Assembly: GCA_016744455.1 (NCBI GenBank)
Contig: JADGEI010000017.1
Location: 1-64,000 of the forward strand
Direction: 5' to 3'
Origin: Alcanivoracaceae bacterium
GTDB taxonomy: Bacteria; Pseudomonadota; Gammaproteobacteria; Xanthomonadales; Marinicellaceae
Length of the DNA stretch: 64,000 bases
In this document: positions 15,428-25,942 of the stretch, piece by piece
Layout of the letters: each line of letters opens with the position of its first letter
Numbering within the stretch: the first letter of the stretch is position 1
Notes under the pieces: model-generated
What the model was told of the DNA's origin: nothing
The model's input: the letters and a program-made list of their open reading frames with translations, nothing else
Databases searched by the model: none
Made by a program: the position numbers and the translations under genes

Positions 15428-18205
15428 ATGAGCAGATACAGTAAATACCTTATTGAGATAGATAACAGAAAATTTAAAGGACTTCACCCAAAACCAATAG
15501 ATGGAGATGAATTACTTAGTGAAATCATTACACAAATAAAAGATACCAATAATAAACACAGAGAAGAGTCTTTAAACTTCTTTATTACTAATGTTTTACC
15601 AGGGACAACCAGTGCCGCTAGCGTGAAAGCAAAATTCTTAAAAGAAATCATTTTAGGTGAATCTGTTGTTGAAGAAATATCAGTTTCTTTTGCATTTGAA
15701 CAATTATCACACATGAAAGGCGGGCCATCGATGGATGTACTGCTTGATTTGGCATTAGACAATGATGCTACAATTGCTCAAGAAGCTTCAAAAGTACTTA
15801 AAACACAAGTGTTTTTATATGACGCAGATACCGCCCGCCTTGAAGAGGCTTACAACAAGGGCAATGAAGTGGCAAAAGATATTATTGAGAGTTATGCCAA
15901 AGCAGAGTTTTTTACTAAACTGCCAGATGTTGAAGAAGAGATTGAGATAGTCACATTTGTTGTGGGTATTGGTGATATTTCTACCGATTTACTTTCGCCA
16001 GGTGGTGATGCTCATTCACGTTCAGATCGTGAATTACATGGACAATGTATTTTTGAACATAATAAAGATAAGCAAAATGAACTGCTAGCTCTTCAAAAGC
16101 AACACCCAGACAAGAGAATTATGTTAGTCGCAGAAAAAGGCACTATGGGCGTAGGTTCTTCACGCATGTCTGGTGTTAATAATGTCGCTTTATGGACAGG
16201 TAAAAAAGCCAGCCCTTATGTGCCATTTATTAATATTGCGCCAGTTATTGCAGGAACAAACGGCATATCTCCAATTTTCTTGACAACAGTTGATGTAACT
16301 GGCGGCATAGGTATTGATCTTAAAAATTGGGCTAAAAAGCGCGATTCAAATGGCAATGCTATAGTCGATGAAGATGGCGATTATATTCTTGAGGAACTTT
16401 ATTCAGTAGAAACAGGAACTGTATTGACTGTTAATACTAAAGAGAAAAAATTGTATAATGGCGATAAAGAATTAAAAGATATTTCTGCTGCATTAACTCC
16501 TCAAAAAGTTGAGTTCATTAAAGCTGGTGGCTCTTATGCGATTGTATTTGGTAAAAAACTGCAAGCTTTTGCTACAAAAGTATTAGGCACTGAACTTATC
16601 CCAGTATTTGCACCATCAAAAGAAGTCATAAGCCCAGGACAAGGTTTAACTGCGGTTGAAAAAATATTCAATAAAAACGTAGTTGGTGCAACACCGGGTG
16701 CTATTTTACATGCTGGTTCTTATGTGCGTGTTGAAGTGAATATTGTAGGTTCTCAAGATACGACAGGGCTAATGACTTCGCAAGAATTAGAAATGATGGC
16801 AGCAACTACCATATCACCAATTGTTGATGCTGGCTATCAATCAGGTTGCCATACGGCTTCTGTTTGGGATGATAAATCGAAGGCAAATATTCCAAGATTA
16901 ATGAAATTCATGAATGATTTTGGTTTGATTACAGCTCGTGACCCAAAAGGCAATTACGAACCAATGACAGATGTTATTCACAAAGTTTTGAATGATATTA
17001 CTGTTGATGACTGGGCCATTATTATTGGTGGTGATTCGCATACAAGAATGTCTAAAGGTGTAGCCTTTGGAGCTGATTCTGGCACAGTTGCGCTAGCTCT
17101 AGCTACAGGTGAGGCGAGTATGCCAATACCTGAATCGGTTAAAGTGACTTTTAAAGGCGCAATGAAAGACCATATGGATTTCCGTGATGTGGTGCATGCA
17201 ACACAGCAGCAAATGCTGAAAAAATTCAAAGGCGATAACGTATTTCAAGGCCGAATTATTGAAGTGCATATAGGTACGTTACTGGCTGATCAAGCCTTTA
17301 CTTTTACGGATTGGACGGCTGAAATGAAGGCAAAAGCATCCATCTGTATTTCTGAAGGTGAAACACTTATTGAATCATTAGAGGTTGCCAAAAGCCGAAT
17401 CAATATCATGATTGACAAAGGCATGGACAATGAAAAACAAGTCTTACAAGGTCTTGTTAATTTAGCCAATAAACGTATTGATGAAGTGAGAACAGGAAAA
17501 AATCCTCCATTAACCCCAGATGATAACGCCAAATATTTTGCAGAGTTTGTTGTGGATTTAGATGTTATTGATGAGCCCATGATAGCTGATCCTGATGTCT
17601 ATAATGATGATGTTTCTAAACGATATACACATGACACCATCAGAGAACTTTCATACTATAAAGGAAATAAGAAAGTTGATTTGGGTTTTGTCGGATCATG
17701 TATGGTGCACAAAGGTGATATGCAGATATTAGCTCACATGTTAAAAAATATTGAAGCGCAAAATGGTAAAGTTGAATTTAAAGCACCATTAGTTGTTGCC
17801 CCTCCTACCTATAATATCGTTGATGAGTTAAAAGCCGAAGGCGATTGGGATGTGCTCTCTAAATACGCAGGTTTTGAGTTTGATGATACTGCACCTAAAG
17901 GTTCAGCACGAACTAAATATGAAAACATTTTGTATCTAGAGCGTCCGGGCTGTAGTTTATGTATGGGCAATCAAGAAAAAGCCGAAGCCGGTGATACGGT
18001 GATGGCAACTTCTACACGTTTGTTCCAAGGCAGAGTGGTAAAAGATTCTGATAAGAAAAAAGGAGAATCTTTATTGTCATCGACTCCAGTAGTTGTTCTT
18101 TCAACTATTTTAGGTCGAACACCGACCATTGAAGAATATAAAGCAGCAGTTAAAGGCATTAAACTGACTATGTTTGCACCGCCTTTAAAAGAGTTAACTT
18201 CATAA
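15428..18205 (+). CDS. acnB: Aconitate hydratase B (long form)
   Basis: The enzyme isomerises citrate and isocitrate in the TCA cycle, and often 2-methylisocitrate. The product is 925 residues from the ATG at 15428, against ~865 for E. coli AcnB. The upstream extension to 15332 does not resemble the family and was excluded. [4Fe-4S] ligands are visible as G-S-C758-M and P-G-C842-S-L-C845-M-G-N-Q. The N-terminal HEAT-like domain holds S-L-N-F-F-I-T-N-V-L-P-G, and the swivel domain holds G-D-I-S-T-D-L-L-S-P-G. Its sequence reads to me more like AcnB of Bacteroidota than of Enterobacteria, which would suggest gene transfer; this is from memory. Confidence 0.95.
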   Translation: MSRYSKYLIEIDNRKFKGLHPKPIDGDELLSEIITQIKDTNNKHREESLNFFITNVLPGTTSAASVKAKFLKEIILGESVVEEISVSFAFEQLSHMKGGPSMDVLLDLALDNDATIAQEASKVLKTQVFLYDADTARLEEAYNKGNEVAKDIIESYAKAEFFTKLPDVEEEIEIVTFVVGIGDISTDLLSPGGDAHSRSDRELHGQCIFEHNKDKQNELLALQKQHPDKRIMLVAEKGTMGVGSSRMSGVNNVALWTGKKASPYVPFINIAPVIAGTNGISPIFLTTVDVTGGIGIDLKNWAKKRDSNGNAIVDEDGDYILEELYSVETGTVLTVNTKEKKLYNGDKELKDISAALTPQKVEFIKAGGSYAIVFGKKLQAFATKVLGTELIPVFAPSKEVISPGQGLTAVEKIFNKNVVGATPGAILHAGSYVRVEVNIVGSQDTTGLMTSQELEMMAATTISPIVDAGYQSGCHTASVWDDKSKANIPRLMKFMNDFGLITARDPKGNYEPMTDVIHKVLNDITVDDWAIIIGGDSHTRMSKGVAFGADSGTVALALATGEASMPIPESVKVTFKGAMKDHMDFRDVVHATQQQMLKKFKGDNVFQGRIIEVHIGTLLADQAFTFTDWTAEMKAKASICISEGETLIESLEVAKSRINIMIDKGMDNEKQVLQGLVNLANKRIDEVRTGKNPPLTPDDNAKYFAEFVVDLDVIDEPMIADPDVYNDDVSKRYTHDTIRELSYYKGNKKVDLGFVGSCMVHKGDMQILAHMLKNIEAQNGKVEFKAPLVVAPPTYNIVDELKAEGDWDVLSKYAGFEFDDTAPKGSARTKYENILYLERPGCSLCMGNQEKAEAGDTVMATSTRLFQGRVVKDSDKKKGESLLSSTPVVVLSTILGRTPTIEEYKAAVKGIKLTMFAPPLKELTS

Positions 18206-18276
18206 TCAACCTATGACTGGAAATTAAGTATTATACTTTTAACGAGTATTAGTAAGTTACAAAGATTGAATATATT

Positions 18277-18310
18277 TGCCATTACACAACAGTGTAATGG
18301 CATTCTTTTT
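18277..18310 (+). terminator. Rho-independent terminator after acnB
   Basis: An 11-bp perfect stem (TGCCATTACAC / GTGTAATGGCA) with an AACA loop is followed by TTCTTTTT, 72 bases after the acnB stop codon. Confidence 0.85.
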
Positions 18311-18361
18311 GTAAATTTTGGATTAGAGCGCATCAATTTTATTATCCATACCAATGACTAG

Positions 18362-20587
18362 TTAGTGGGTAGTTATATCTTTGATAGTAAATTCTTGTTT
18401 AGCAACAATCTTTTTACCATTCATAGCATTTATTTTTATATTGAATTTAGTTTTACTGGCAATACTTTTTAATTTGATTTCAAAAGACTTACTTTCTTGT
18501 TTTGTTACATTTCCTACTGTTTTATCAAGGTTAGTCTTAAAAAAATTAAAATTAGCATCGACATTAACAGGAGCGTTGTTACTGGTAACAGTTTTTAATA
18601 ATGTTGAGTCAGATAAACTAACTCTATAACTATCAATCTTTGGGCATACAGAATATTCAGGACACTTGACTGGAGTGATGATCAGCTTAAATACAGTTTC
18701 TCCATCTTTTTTTACGCTCGGTGATGATGGATTAATTAAAGCCTCATGCAGGACAGGAGTAGGATTGCCTATATTTTCATTAAGAACAACTGGATAAACT
18801 CCATCATAAGAGACACTGTAATATTTTTTTTCTCCATAGCCTTCTTCATGTGGATATGTTTTACGATAAAGAGCAAGGTAGGCTCTTTTTTCTTGGAACA
18901 ATTTTATTAAGCCAATTGCTGTTGGAGATCGAAAAGTTGCAGTTAATAATCCGTTTTTATTAATTGTAATACTTGAAGCTGTTATTATACTGTTCTCTGC
19001 TTTGAATAAATGGGTGCTTGTTGTTTCAATGTCTTTGGAATAAGATCTTGTATTCATTTCTTTATTTGTTTCCCATATTGTTTCTTTACTTTTATCTATA
19101 GGCACTGTTTTTGAATTTTTGAAAATTATATCAGCATCAATTCTTTCAGCGATACCAAAGTCTTTCACTCCCGCAATAGTAACAGTTGCATTTCCTTTGC
19201 CAGAATCCTTCATTATGGTAACTTGGTATGGAGGTGCTTTATATCGAGGTATGTCTATAGAAAAACTATCTCTTGAAAAATTGGTTATGGAGACATATTT
19301 AGAGACTATATCGTATAATTCTATATCTTCTCCTAAACAATAACGATCAAGAATTGTTAGATAATTGTTACTATTAGCATTATTTAGTATATCTTGCGCA
19401 ATTTGGTTTGCTTTATCTTTTGTCTTTCCACGACTTTGAGAAATTTCAATTATTTTTCTGATAAAATTTTCTTTATATTTTTGATTTATTAGAGGGATTC
19501 TTTTGCCATTATCCGTTCTTTTAAAATGAGTAATTTGTAATAAGTCACCAATAGTGCTTTTCTCACAATTTTTATATGGCCAAAGCACTAGAAAAGTAAC
19601 ATCATAACTTCTAGCTATGGTTGAAAAACCTGAAGAAGATCGAGCTGCTCCAATACGAACAGTTAATTTGTTTTTATCTGTTTTTGCTACGGTGGTAATA
19701 CTATTTAAATCTAATGCTTGTAAGTTTTTAAGCTGTTCATTTATTGAATCTGACCCAACCCCAAGCCCTGCACCAGCTACAGTCCCTGATATTGATAGTT
19801 TTAGCTGGTTTACGGCATTGTATAATTTTTGAGCTGAAGACCTTTCTAGGTTATCGATGACAATCATCGGTATTACTTCAGGAGTAATGTCGCACGTTTC
19901 ACTTCCATTATTTTCGATGATTATATCAGTATAAACATCTAAAGATGACTGTCTCATGCTTGGTTGTACAGATATTTGGGTTCTAAATAGATAAGGAATG
20001 GTTCCATTTTTAGCGACATTTGCATCAAGATAACGGTTAAGCAATTGAACCTCTTGATACAAGGCAGTAGCTGCACGGTATTTTAAAAATGGGTCACTTG
20101 CAAATGAGTTTGTTCCTATGCTTGGATTTGGAGCTAATAAGTTAGAACTTGGAGCGGTATTTGTTAATTCTGGAATTTCGCCAGAAGATCTTGTAGTGTT
20201 AAAAATTGATTCTTGAGTTCCAATTGTTGATGTTCCACTATCATTAGTAGTATCAGTAGATGTTGAGTTGTTTGAATTAGAACTAATTGTTGTTGGTAGA
20301 TTTAGGTTAAAGCCAAAACTTTGACGGTTTTGGTTGATTTGTTGGTCACTGCTGGTAATTGCAAGAACCTCTCCTATAAATGCACTAGCATTGGTAACGG
20401 TAAAATTCGGTTTTAAATCATCTACAACATCATACCAAAGAATTGGTGGATACATGGAAACATAAACTTTCCCTGCTTCAATTTGTGTTTCTGGATAGTG
20501 ATTACTTTCTTTAAACCAGTTATTTTTGCCACAAGACTGTATGAATATTGTTAATGCAACAAGCATAATTATTTTAGCTGTTCTCAT
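18362..20587 (-). CDS. Large lipoprotein of unknown function
   Basis: The product is 741 residues. The N-terminus is a lipoprotein signal: M-R-T-A-K, a hydrophobic stretch, then F-I-Q-S-C-G with Cys at about residue 19. A Ser/Thr/Asn-rich low-complexity linker follows near 100-150. The remaining ~550 residues are beta-rich with no family I recognise. There are two internal segments with clustered cysteines (C-P-E-Y-S-V-C-P near 655). It is probably anchored in the outer membrane or faces the periplasm. It is divergent from the next gene across 171 bases and is not in an evident operon. No F-x-N-G-F-E tail is present, unlike other exported proteins here. Confidence 0.75.
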   Translation of the reverse strand: MRTAKIIMLVALTIFIQSCGKNNWFKESNHYPETQIEAGKVYVSMYPPILWYDVVDDLKPNFTVTNASAFIGEVLAITSSDQQINQNRQSFGFNLNLPTTISSNSNNSTSTDTTNDSGTSTIGTQESIFNTTRSSGEIPELTNTAPSSNLLAPNPSIGTNSFASDPFLKYRAATALYQEVQLLNRYLDANVAKNGTIPYLFRTQISVQPSMRQSSLDVYTDIIIENNGSETCDITPEVIPMIVIDNLERSSAQKLYNAVNQLKLSISGTVAGAGLGVGSDSINEQLKNLQALDLNSITTVAKTDKNKLTVRIGAARSSSGFSTIARSYDVTFLVLWPYKNCEKSTIGDLLQITHFKRTDNGKRIPLINQKYKENFIRKIIEISQSRGKTKDKANQIAQDILNNANSNNYLTILDRYCLGEDIELYDIVSKYVSITNFSRDSFSIDIPRYKAPPYQVTIMKDSGKGNATVTIAGVKDFGIAERIDADIIFKNSKTVPIDKSKETIWETNKEMNTRSYSKDIETTSTHLFKAENSIITASSITINKNGLLTATFRSPTAIGLIKLFQEKRAYLALYRKTYPHEEGYGEKKYYSVSYDGVYPVVLNENIGNPTPVLHEALINPSSPSVKKDGETVFKLIITPVKCPEYSVCPKIDSYRVSLSDSTLLKTVTSNNAPVNVDANFNFFKTNLDKTVGNVTKQESKSFEIKLKSIASKTKFNIKINAMNGKKIVAKQEFTIKDITTH

Positions 20588-20758
20588 GAAATTTTCTCTT
20601 AGTAGTTACTTAATATGTGTTAACTGGCTTTTGAATCTCTCACTATATTTTAAATTTAATAGAGATTACTACCAATTCTTTTAAAAAAAACAATCACACA
20701 ATTGCTATTTAACCTCTATTAAATGATAATTTGGAAATATAATATACATTAAATAGAA

Positions 20759-21871
20759 ATGGATAATATCTTAATCGCAACTGTCGTTATCATCTTTTTT
20801 ACTGCTTTGCTTTCACGCATTGTGCAGCGATTTGATCGTGTATTGAAATCAATAAGAAACTTTCACATTACAATCATTCGTATGGATGGTAAACGCATGT
20901 GGGGAAATGCCAGAATGTACGCCAATGGTATGAAACTGTTGTTCTCTAAACCTTATCAATCCAGTGGTGGTGCATGGGTAGATAGTTATATTTTTTATCA
21001 AGCTGAAATGGATAGCCTGAAATTAATCTACCGTTACCATGATGAACTCTCTCCTGAAAACAAAAAAAGACGATTAGCTGAAATAGAAAAAGTTTCAAAA
21101 CCAGGTAATCTACGTCGTGGAATTAGGCAGTTTAGAAATTTTATCAGTAATTTTCAAGATGCTTTTAGTGAAACACTTGGGGTGTTTTTGAACAGGATGA
21201 AATCAAGTGCCGCTGATTTGATGAAAGCCAGTGAAAAACATTTAAAACAAGCTGGTTCTACAGCAATTGGTGCCGTTGGAAAAGAATACGATCAAATTTT
21301 AGAAAATCACATCAATAAAAAAGTCGTTGTGTCAGTTAAAACAGCAGATGAATCTAAAGAATTTGCTGGGTTTTTAGGCGAATATTCAGCTAAGTGGATA
21401 GCACTATTGCATTGCAATATTGAACAAAATTGGCATTTGCCTTTAAATGACATGAATAGATTGATTTTGAACAATAATATCGATGTCAGTTTTAAAGTCC
21501 TATTTAAAAATGATGAATATGCTTTAGAACTAGAAATCAGTAATTTTGGTCAAAAAGACATTCGCCTTAAACAAATCAAAGGAACAGATTTCACCAAAAG
21601 TATTTACAAGACTATAAAAGCAGATGAAACTATAAGAACCACAATCTCAAAATTACCAAGCAATTTATTTCCTGAAAAGTGTAAGCAAATTATAGACAAA
21701 GAAATCAACAGCATAGCACCTGAACGTGGAGGAAAATACCACCCAGATGTTTGGAATGAGTTAAAAGACAAATTGCCTCAACTTGATTTAGTTTATAGCT
21801 GCAACCGCCGTGTTGATGTCTATGTTCCTCGTTCAATTGCAACAGTTAGGCACAGTGTTTCAATGAATTAA
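20759..21871 (+). CDS. Membrane-anchored protein of unknown function
   Basis: The product is 370 residues. It starts with one hydrophobic helix (~4-18: I-A-T-V-V-I-I-F-F-T-A-L-L) followed by basic residues, so the rest is probably cytoplasmic. The body has an early basic segment with M-D-G-K-R-M-W-G-N-A-R, a predicted coiled segment around 125-175, and a later mixed alpha/beta region ending with Y-V-P-R-S-I-A-T-V-R-H. I see no catalytic motif and cannot assign a family. The start is supported only by the ATG following a stop-rich region; no clear ribosome-binding site is seen. Confidence 0.7.
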   Translation: MDNILIATVVIIFFTALLSRIVQRFDRVLKSIRNFHITIIRMDGKRMWGNARMYANGMKLLFSKPYQSSGGAWVDSYIFYQAEMDSLKLIYRYHDELSPENKKRRLAEIEKVSKPGNLRRGIRQFRNFISNFQDAFSETLGVFLNRMKSSAADLMKASEKHLKQAGSTAIGAVGKEYDQILENHINKKVVVSVKTADESKEFAGFLGEYSAKWIALLHCNIEQNWHLPLNDMNRLILNNNIDVSFKVLFKNDEYALELEISNFGQKDIRLKQIKGTDFTKSIYKTIKADETIRTTISKLPSNLFPEKCKQIIDKEINSIAPERGGKYHPDVWNELKDKLPQLDLVYSCNRRVDVYVPRSIATVRHSVSMN

Positions 21872-21958
21872 CTTCTGTTTAACCCCCTAATATTAAGAAA
21901 AAGTAAAAACAGAATCACAAAAAAAACGATAGGTATAATATTCCAATTAAGAAATATT

Positions 21959-23848
21959 ATGAAACCAAGAGTGAAATTTAATACTTTAACCGTCTCGCTT
22001 TTTTGTCTTAGTATTGCATTTTCATCACAGATTATTGCAAAAACCAATACTATTTTAATGTTTATAGCACATGAAGATGTGTATTATTCAGAATATATCG
22101 TTATGAAAAGTGCGCTGGAGGCTGTTGGCTATACTGTAGATGTTCGTAGCGCTAGTAGCAATGACTCATCAACTTATATGATTCCTGCAAATGTGACAAT
22201 CCAAGGAACTTCCAATTCGCTTGCCAATAGTTCACATACACAATTCACTGATCAATTTTTAATTGCATTTAATAGCCCGTGGGATGAAAGTTTGGATGTT
22301 ATGCCTGTAAATAGGCTGTTATCAGTCGATGGTGATGTACAAGATGTGCCAGACATGTCAACTTATGATGCATTAGTGGTTGTTGGTGGAACGGGTGCAT
22401 TGGCTTACAGAGTAGATGGAACTTATCAGGCACAAGGTGTTATTGATGCATCCATAATTCAAAATGTAGCTGAAAAACTTAATGGTTTGGCCTTAGATGC
22501 TTTAAGTCATGACAAGCCTGTTATGGCATTGTGCCACGGTGCAAGTGTACCAGTATTTTGGCGAATTCCAGGAACTGTTGGATCTGATGATGAGGCTTTA
22601 GGGTTTAGTCTATTGAAAGGTGGATTTGCTACGGGTTTTCCTGATACGCCTATTAATTATATGCTAGGATTAGACGTTACACCTAATGATAATGATAGAG
22701 TAACGATATCTACACCGCACTCAAGTTTTTATGATGTATTTGGCAGCGCTGAAGAAACGGGTAAAAGTAAAATTTTAACCACAAGAGATTGGTATCCTCA
22801 ATCCGTTGCTTTTGCTGCGAAGGCCTTATTGAATATACTTGATAGTTATCCGAGTCAAGAAGTGCTAACACAAGCAATTGATACGTTGATTATTCATGGT
22901 GGTGCACTTGACCCGAATAATTGTAGCTTTGCAGATAGGTTCACCAATGATGTTCCATGCAATTATGGTAACACAGTCAATAGTTTGCCTGCAGATTATA
23001 CGCATTTAACTAGTCTACTTACGGCAACTAGTGCTAATGATAACTTTAGTTTTAATGTTTCTGATATCAATTTATATGATCCACTGAACTTGCCCTTTGA
23101 TGGTGATAGTTATGAAGAAATATACAATTATTTTACAAGTTTTGATTCAATAGTCTTTTTTAAACATTGGCCAATAGGCGTGACATCTTCATTGCAGCAA
23201 GCATTGGTCGATTACGCTGATAATGGTGGAACAGTTATCGGATTACACCATGCGGCGTATAACGGGCAGAGAACAACCTCTGAGAATAAAGATGATATTG
23301 TGGAGATGTTTGGGGTCGAATCCTCAACAAATTTTAGTGCAACCATTGAAAATCAAAGGCTTCTTTTAGGCCAATACGGTCATTTTATCTCCAGTTATGG
23401 AATGACGAGCAATGCCATTAACACATCAGTGACTAATAGTTTTCCTGATGCCGGCAATAGTGAATTTCCGGAAGGTGCAAATAAAAGTTTTTCACGTCAC
23501 CATTATTTTTCAATTGAAGATGAAATCTACGCAAACTGGTTGTTGGTTTCTGGACAAGCCTTTGGAACTGGAATAAATGAAATAACACCATTGCTGAAGC
23601 ATGATATTGACCTAGGTGCAGATAATTCCCCTCAGAATTTTTCTGGCCTGACTAAGCTGTTCAATCCTTCTTTAGATGAAACCATTGGCAAAGTTGTTTT
23701 TATGATGCCCGGAGAAAAACCTGAAAACTTTGCAGTGGCTCACCCTTATGCTCAAATGATACGCAATGCAGTTGCATGGCTTAAACTTGATAATCAGCCT
23801 GTAAATAATGATCCAATCGTATTTACAAATGGCTTTGAAAATTTATGA
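21959..23848 (+). CDS. Secreted DJ-1/PfpI-like domain fused to a ThuA-like domain
   Basis: The product is 629 residues. A signal peptide covers ~1-28 (ending S-S-Q-I-I-A-K). The N-terminal domain (~30-300) is a class I glutamine-amidotransferase-like fold of the DJ-1/PfpI type, with the nucleophile elbow M-A-L-C192-H-G-A. The second domain (~305-610) resembles ThuA (trehalose-utilisation-like): I-I-H-G-G-A, then [11 protein letters not shown]. It ends [10 protein letters not shown], a variant of the F-x-N-G-F-E tail seen on other exported proteins here, with two extra residues. Enzymatic activity is unknown. Its 3' end overlaps the convergent rnt gene by six bases. Confidence 0.8.
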   Translation: MKPRVKFNTLTVSLFCLSIAFSSQIIAKTNTILMFIAHEDVYYSEYIVMKSALEAVGYTVDVRSASSNDSSTYMIPANVTIQGTSNSLANSSHTQFTDQFLIAFNSPWDESLDVMPVNRLLSVDGDVQDVPDMSTYDALVVVGGTGALAYRVDGTYQAQGVIDASIIQNVAEKLNGLALDALSHDKPVMALCHGASVPVFWRIPGTVGSDDEALGFSLLKGGFATGFPDTPINYMLGLDVTPNDNDRVTISTPHSSFYDVFGSAEETGKSKILTTRDWYPQSVAFAAKALLNILDSYPSQEVLTQAIDTLIIHGGALDPNNCSFADRFTNDVPCNYGNTVNSLPADYTHLTSLLTATSANDNFSFNVSDINLYDPLNLPFDGDSYEEIYNYFTSFDSIVFFKHWPIGVTSSLQQALVDYADNGGTVIGLHHAAYNGQRTTSENKDDIVEMFGVESSTNFSATIENQRLLLGQYGHFISSYGMTSNAINTSVTNSFPDAGNSEFPEGANKSFSRHHYFSIEDEIYANWLLVSGQAFGTGINEITPLLKHDIDLGADNSPQNFSGLTKLFNPSLDETIGKVVFMMPGEKPENFAVAHPYAQMIRNAVAWLKLDNQPVNNDPIVFTNGFENL

Positions 23849-24451
23849 AGATTGAGAAAGTTCTAGCCATAAGTTGTGGATTTTACAAAAGAGTTCAGCG
23901 GTTTTTTCTGTATCATACATGGCAGAGTGCGCGCGGGAGTTATCCCACTCTATATTCGCCTCAGCAATAGCTCGAGCTAATACTGTTTGTCCATATGCTA
24001 GTGCTGAGAGTGTTACGGTATCTAAACAGCTAAATGGGTGAAAAGGGTTTCGTTTGATTCCTGTTCGTGCAACAGCAGCATTTATAAATGATAAATCGAA
24101 ATTAGCGTTATGACCTACTAAAATGGCTCGGTTACAACCTGCATCCTTAATTGACTTACGAATAGGAGAGAAAATTTTACCCAGTGCTGTGGTTTCATTG
24201 GTAGACATTCTCAATGGATGGTCCAAATCAATACCTGTTATTTCCAAAGATTTTGGGTCGATATTAGCGCCCTCAAAGGGGTCTACATATGCAGTGTGAA
24301 CATCGTCAAAAAACAGAATACCATTTTCTTTTTGTTGTATAACTGCAGCGGCTACTTCTAGTAGTGCGTCAGTTTGTGAATTGAAACCACCTGTTTCCAC
24401 ATCCACTACTACGGGCAAAAACCCTCTAAATCTTTCACTTATTTTTGTCAT
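23843..24451 (-). CDS. rnt: Ribonuclease T
   Basis: The product is 202 residues. It is a DEDDh 3'-5' exoribonuclease that trims tRNA and other stable RNA 3' ends and acts as a dimer. The three Exo motifs are clear: Exo I V-V-D17-V-E19-T-G-G-F; Exo [12 protein letters not shown]; Exo [17 protein letters not shown]. The length is close to E. coli RNase T (215). It is transcribed towards the DJ-1/ThuA gene and divergently from the OmpA gene. Confidence 0.95.
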   Translation of the reverse strand: MTKISERFRGFLPVVVDVETGGFNSQTDALLEVAAAVIQQKENGILFFDDVHTAYVDPFEGANIDPKSLEITGIDLDHPLRMSTNETTALGKIFSPIRKSIKDAGCNRAILVGHNANFDLSFINAAVARTGIKRNPFHPFSCLDTVTLSALAYGQTVLARAIAEANIEWDNSRAHSAMYDTEKTAELFCKIHNLWLELSQSS

Positions 24452-24575
24452 CTGTTATTTTACAATTGTTTTGATACTGTTAATCGTTAATTAGTTGTGC
24501 ATCGATGCATTTTAGACTAAACATGATACAATAGCCGACATTATAAACTTTTATTTTAATTTTAGGAGAGAAGAA

Positions 24576-25721
24576 ATGAAAAAAGTTATTCTTGGAGCAA
24601 GCTTAGTTCTTGCTATGAGTTCTGCATTAGCGACAGATCAAAACTACGACGATCGTTGGTATATAACGCCAAGTTCAAGTTTTGTTAAGCCAGATCCAGA
24701 TAAAAATGCAAGTTCAGGCTTGGCATTTGGATTGGCATTTGGAAAATTTGTAAGCGAGAAAGTCTCGGTAGATCTAGAACTTGATAAAACAACATTGGAT
24801 TTATTAAACGGCGGAGAGTTAAGCCAAACTGGGGTCAATGTCATTGGACGTTACCATTTTACTGAAAGCATGGGTTTTGATCCATATTTGGGAATGGGTT
24901 TAGGGGTTATGAAACATAGAGGTTTAGCGCGTACTTCACAAATTCATAATGGTGTAGACTCAAGTGGAACAGATGCTGTTGGTAGTTTGGTAGCTGGTAT
25001 GGCAAAAGAATTAACTGATAGAGTAAGCTTAAGAACTGAATTTAGATACCAGCTTGAAAATTCAGATGGTGAGGTGTCTCCTTCGAATAATACCTTCACC
25101 AATTATTTGTTTAATGCAGGTTTAAGCATCGCAATGGGAGAAGCATCTGTACAGGAAACTAAAACAGAACTCGTTGAGAAAGCTCCTCAACTTGATGGCG
25201 ACAATGATGGCGTCAGTGATTCTTATGATCGTTGTCCAAATACACCGGCAGGCACAAAGGTTGATGCCAATGGTTGTGCTGTAGTAGATGGTGACGATGA
25301 TAGAGATGGTGTGCCAAACTCAAAAGATGTGTGCCCGCATTCTAAAGCAGGTGCTGTTGTTGGAAAAGATGGATGTGAAGTGAAAGTTGTAATTGAATTA
25401 CAAGGCGTACATTTTGAAACTGATAAAGCCACTTTAAAACCTGTTTCAATATCGATTCTAAATGCTGCTGTAAAAACATTAGGTGAGCATGGAACTATTA
25501 TGGTTGAAGTTGCTGGCCATACAGATTCACGTGCATCAGATTCATATAACGAGGCATTGTCTGAACGACGTGCAAAAGTTGTATATGAATATCTTGTTGC
25601 TCATGGTATTTCTGCTGATCGCATGACTTGGAGAGGTTATGGTGAATCACAACCAATTGCAACAAATGATACAGATGAAGGCATGGCAAAAAATAGAAGA
25701 ACAGAACTTATTGTCAAGTAA
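24576..25721 (+). CDS. OmpA-family outer membrane protein with thrombospondin type-3 repeats
   Basis: The product is 381 residues. The signal peptide is 1-20 (ending S-A-L-A). Residues ~22-190 form an eight-stranded beta-barrel-like domain. Two calcium-binding TSP3 repeats (D-G-D-N-D-G-V-S-D, then D-G-D-D-D-R-D-G-V-P-N) span ~205-265. The C-terminal OmpA domain (270-381) has the peptidoglycan-binding pattern G-H-T-D-S-R followed by L-S-E-R-R-A. It probably ties the outer membrane to the cell wall, like OmpA or OprF. AGGAGAG lies before the ATG, a strong ribosome-binding site that fits high expression. A terminator follows. Confidence 0.93.
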   Translation: MKKVILGASLVLAMSSALATDQNYDDRWYITPSSSFVKPDPDKNASSGLAFGLAFGKFVSEKVSVDLELDKTTLDLLNGGELSQTGVNVIGRYHFTESMGFDPYLGMGLGVMKHRGLARTSQIHNGVDSSGTDAVGSLVAGMAKELTDRVSLRTEFRYQLENSDGEVSPSNNTFTNYLFNAGLSIAMGEASVQETKTELVEKAPQLDGDNDGVSDSYDRCPNTPAGTKVDANGCAVVDGDDDRDGVPNSKDVCPHSKAGAVVGKDGCEVKVVIELQGVHFETDKATLKPVSISILNAAVKTLGEHGTIMVEVAGHTDSRASDSYNEALSERRAKVVYEYLVAHGISADRMTWRGYGESQPIATNDTDEGMAKNRRTELIVK

Positions 25722-25764
25722 ATGTCATTAGTAAATATGCCGTAAATTGCATATACAAGACTAT

Positions 25765-25801
25765 AAAATCCACACTCAACTATGTTGTTTGTGGATTTTT
25801 T
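25765..25801 (+). terminator. Probable terminator after the OmpA-family gene
   Basis: The imperfect stem AAAATCCACACTCAAC / GTTGTTTGTGGATTTT has two mismatched positions and a three-base loop. It runs into TTTTTTATA and lies about 45 bases after the stop codon. Confidence 0.7.
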
Positions 25802-25942
25802 ATATAAGTCATACTTAGTAACAATAATAAAATTTCAAAGCTTTACATTAGCAAAGTTAGTGATATACAATTTATAATTTACTTACACATTGTTTTAAAT
25901 AAATTCACACATAAATTTTGGGATGAAAATAATACAACAATT

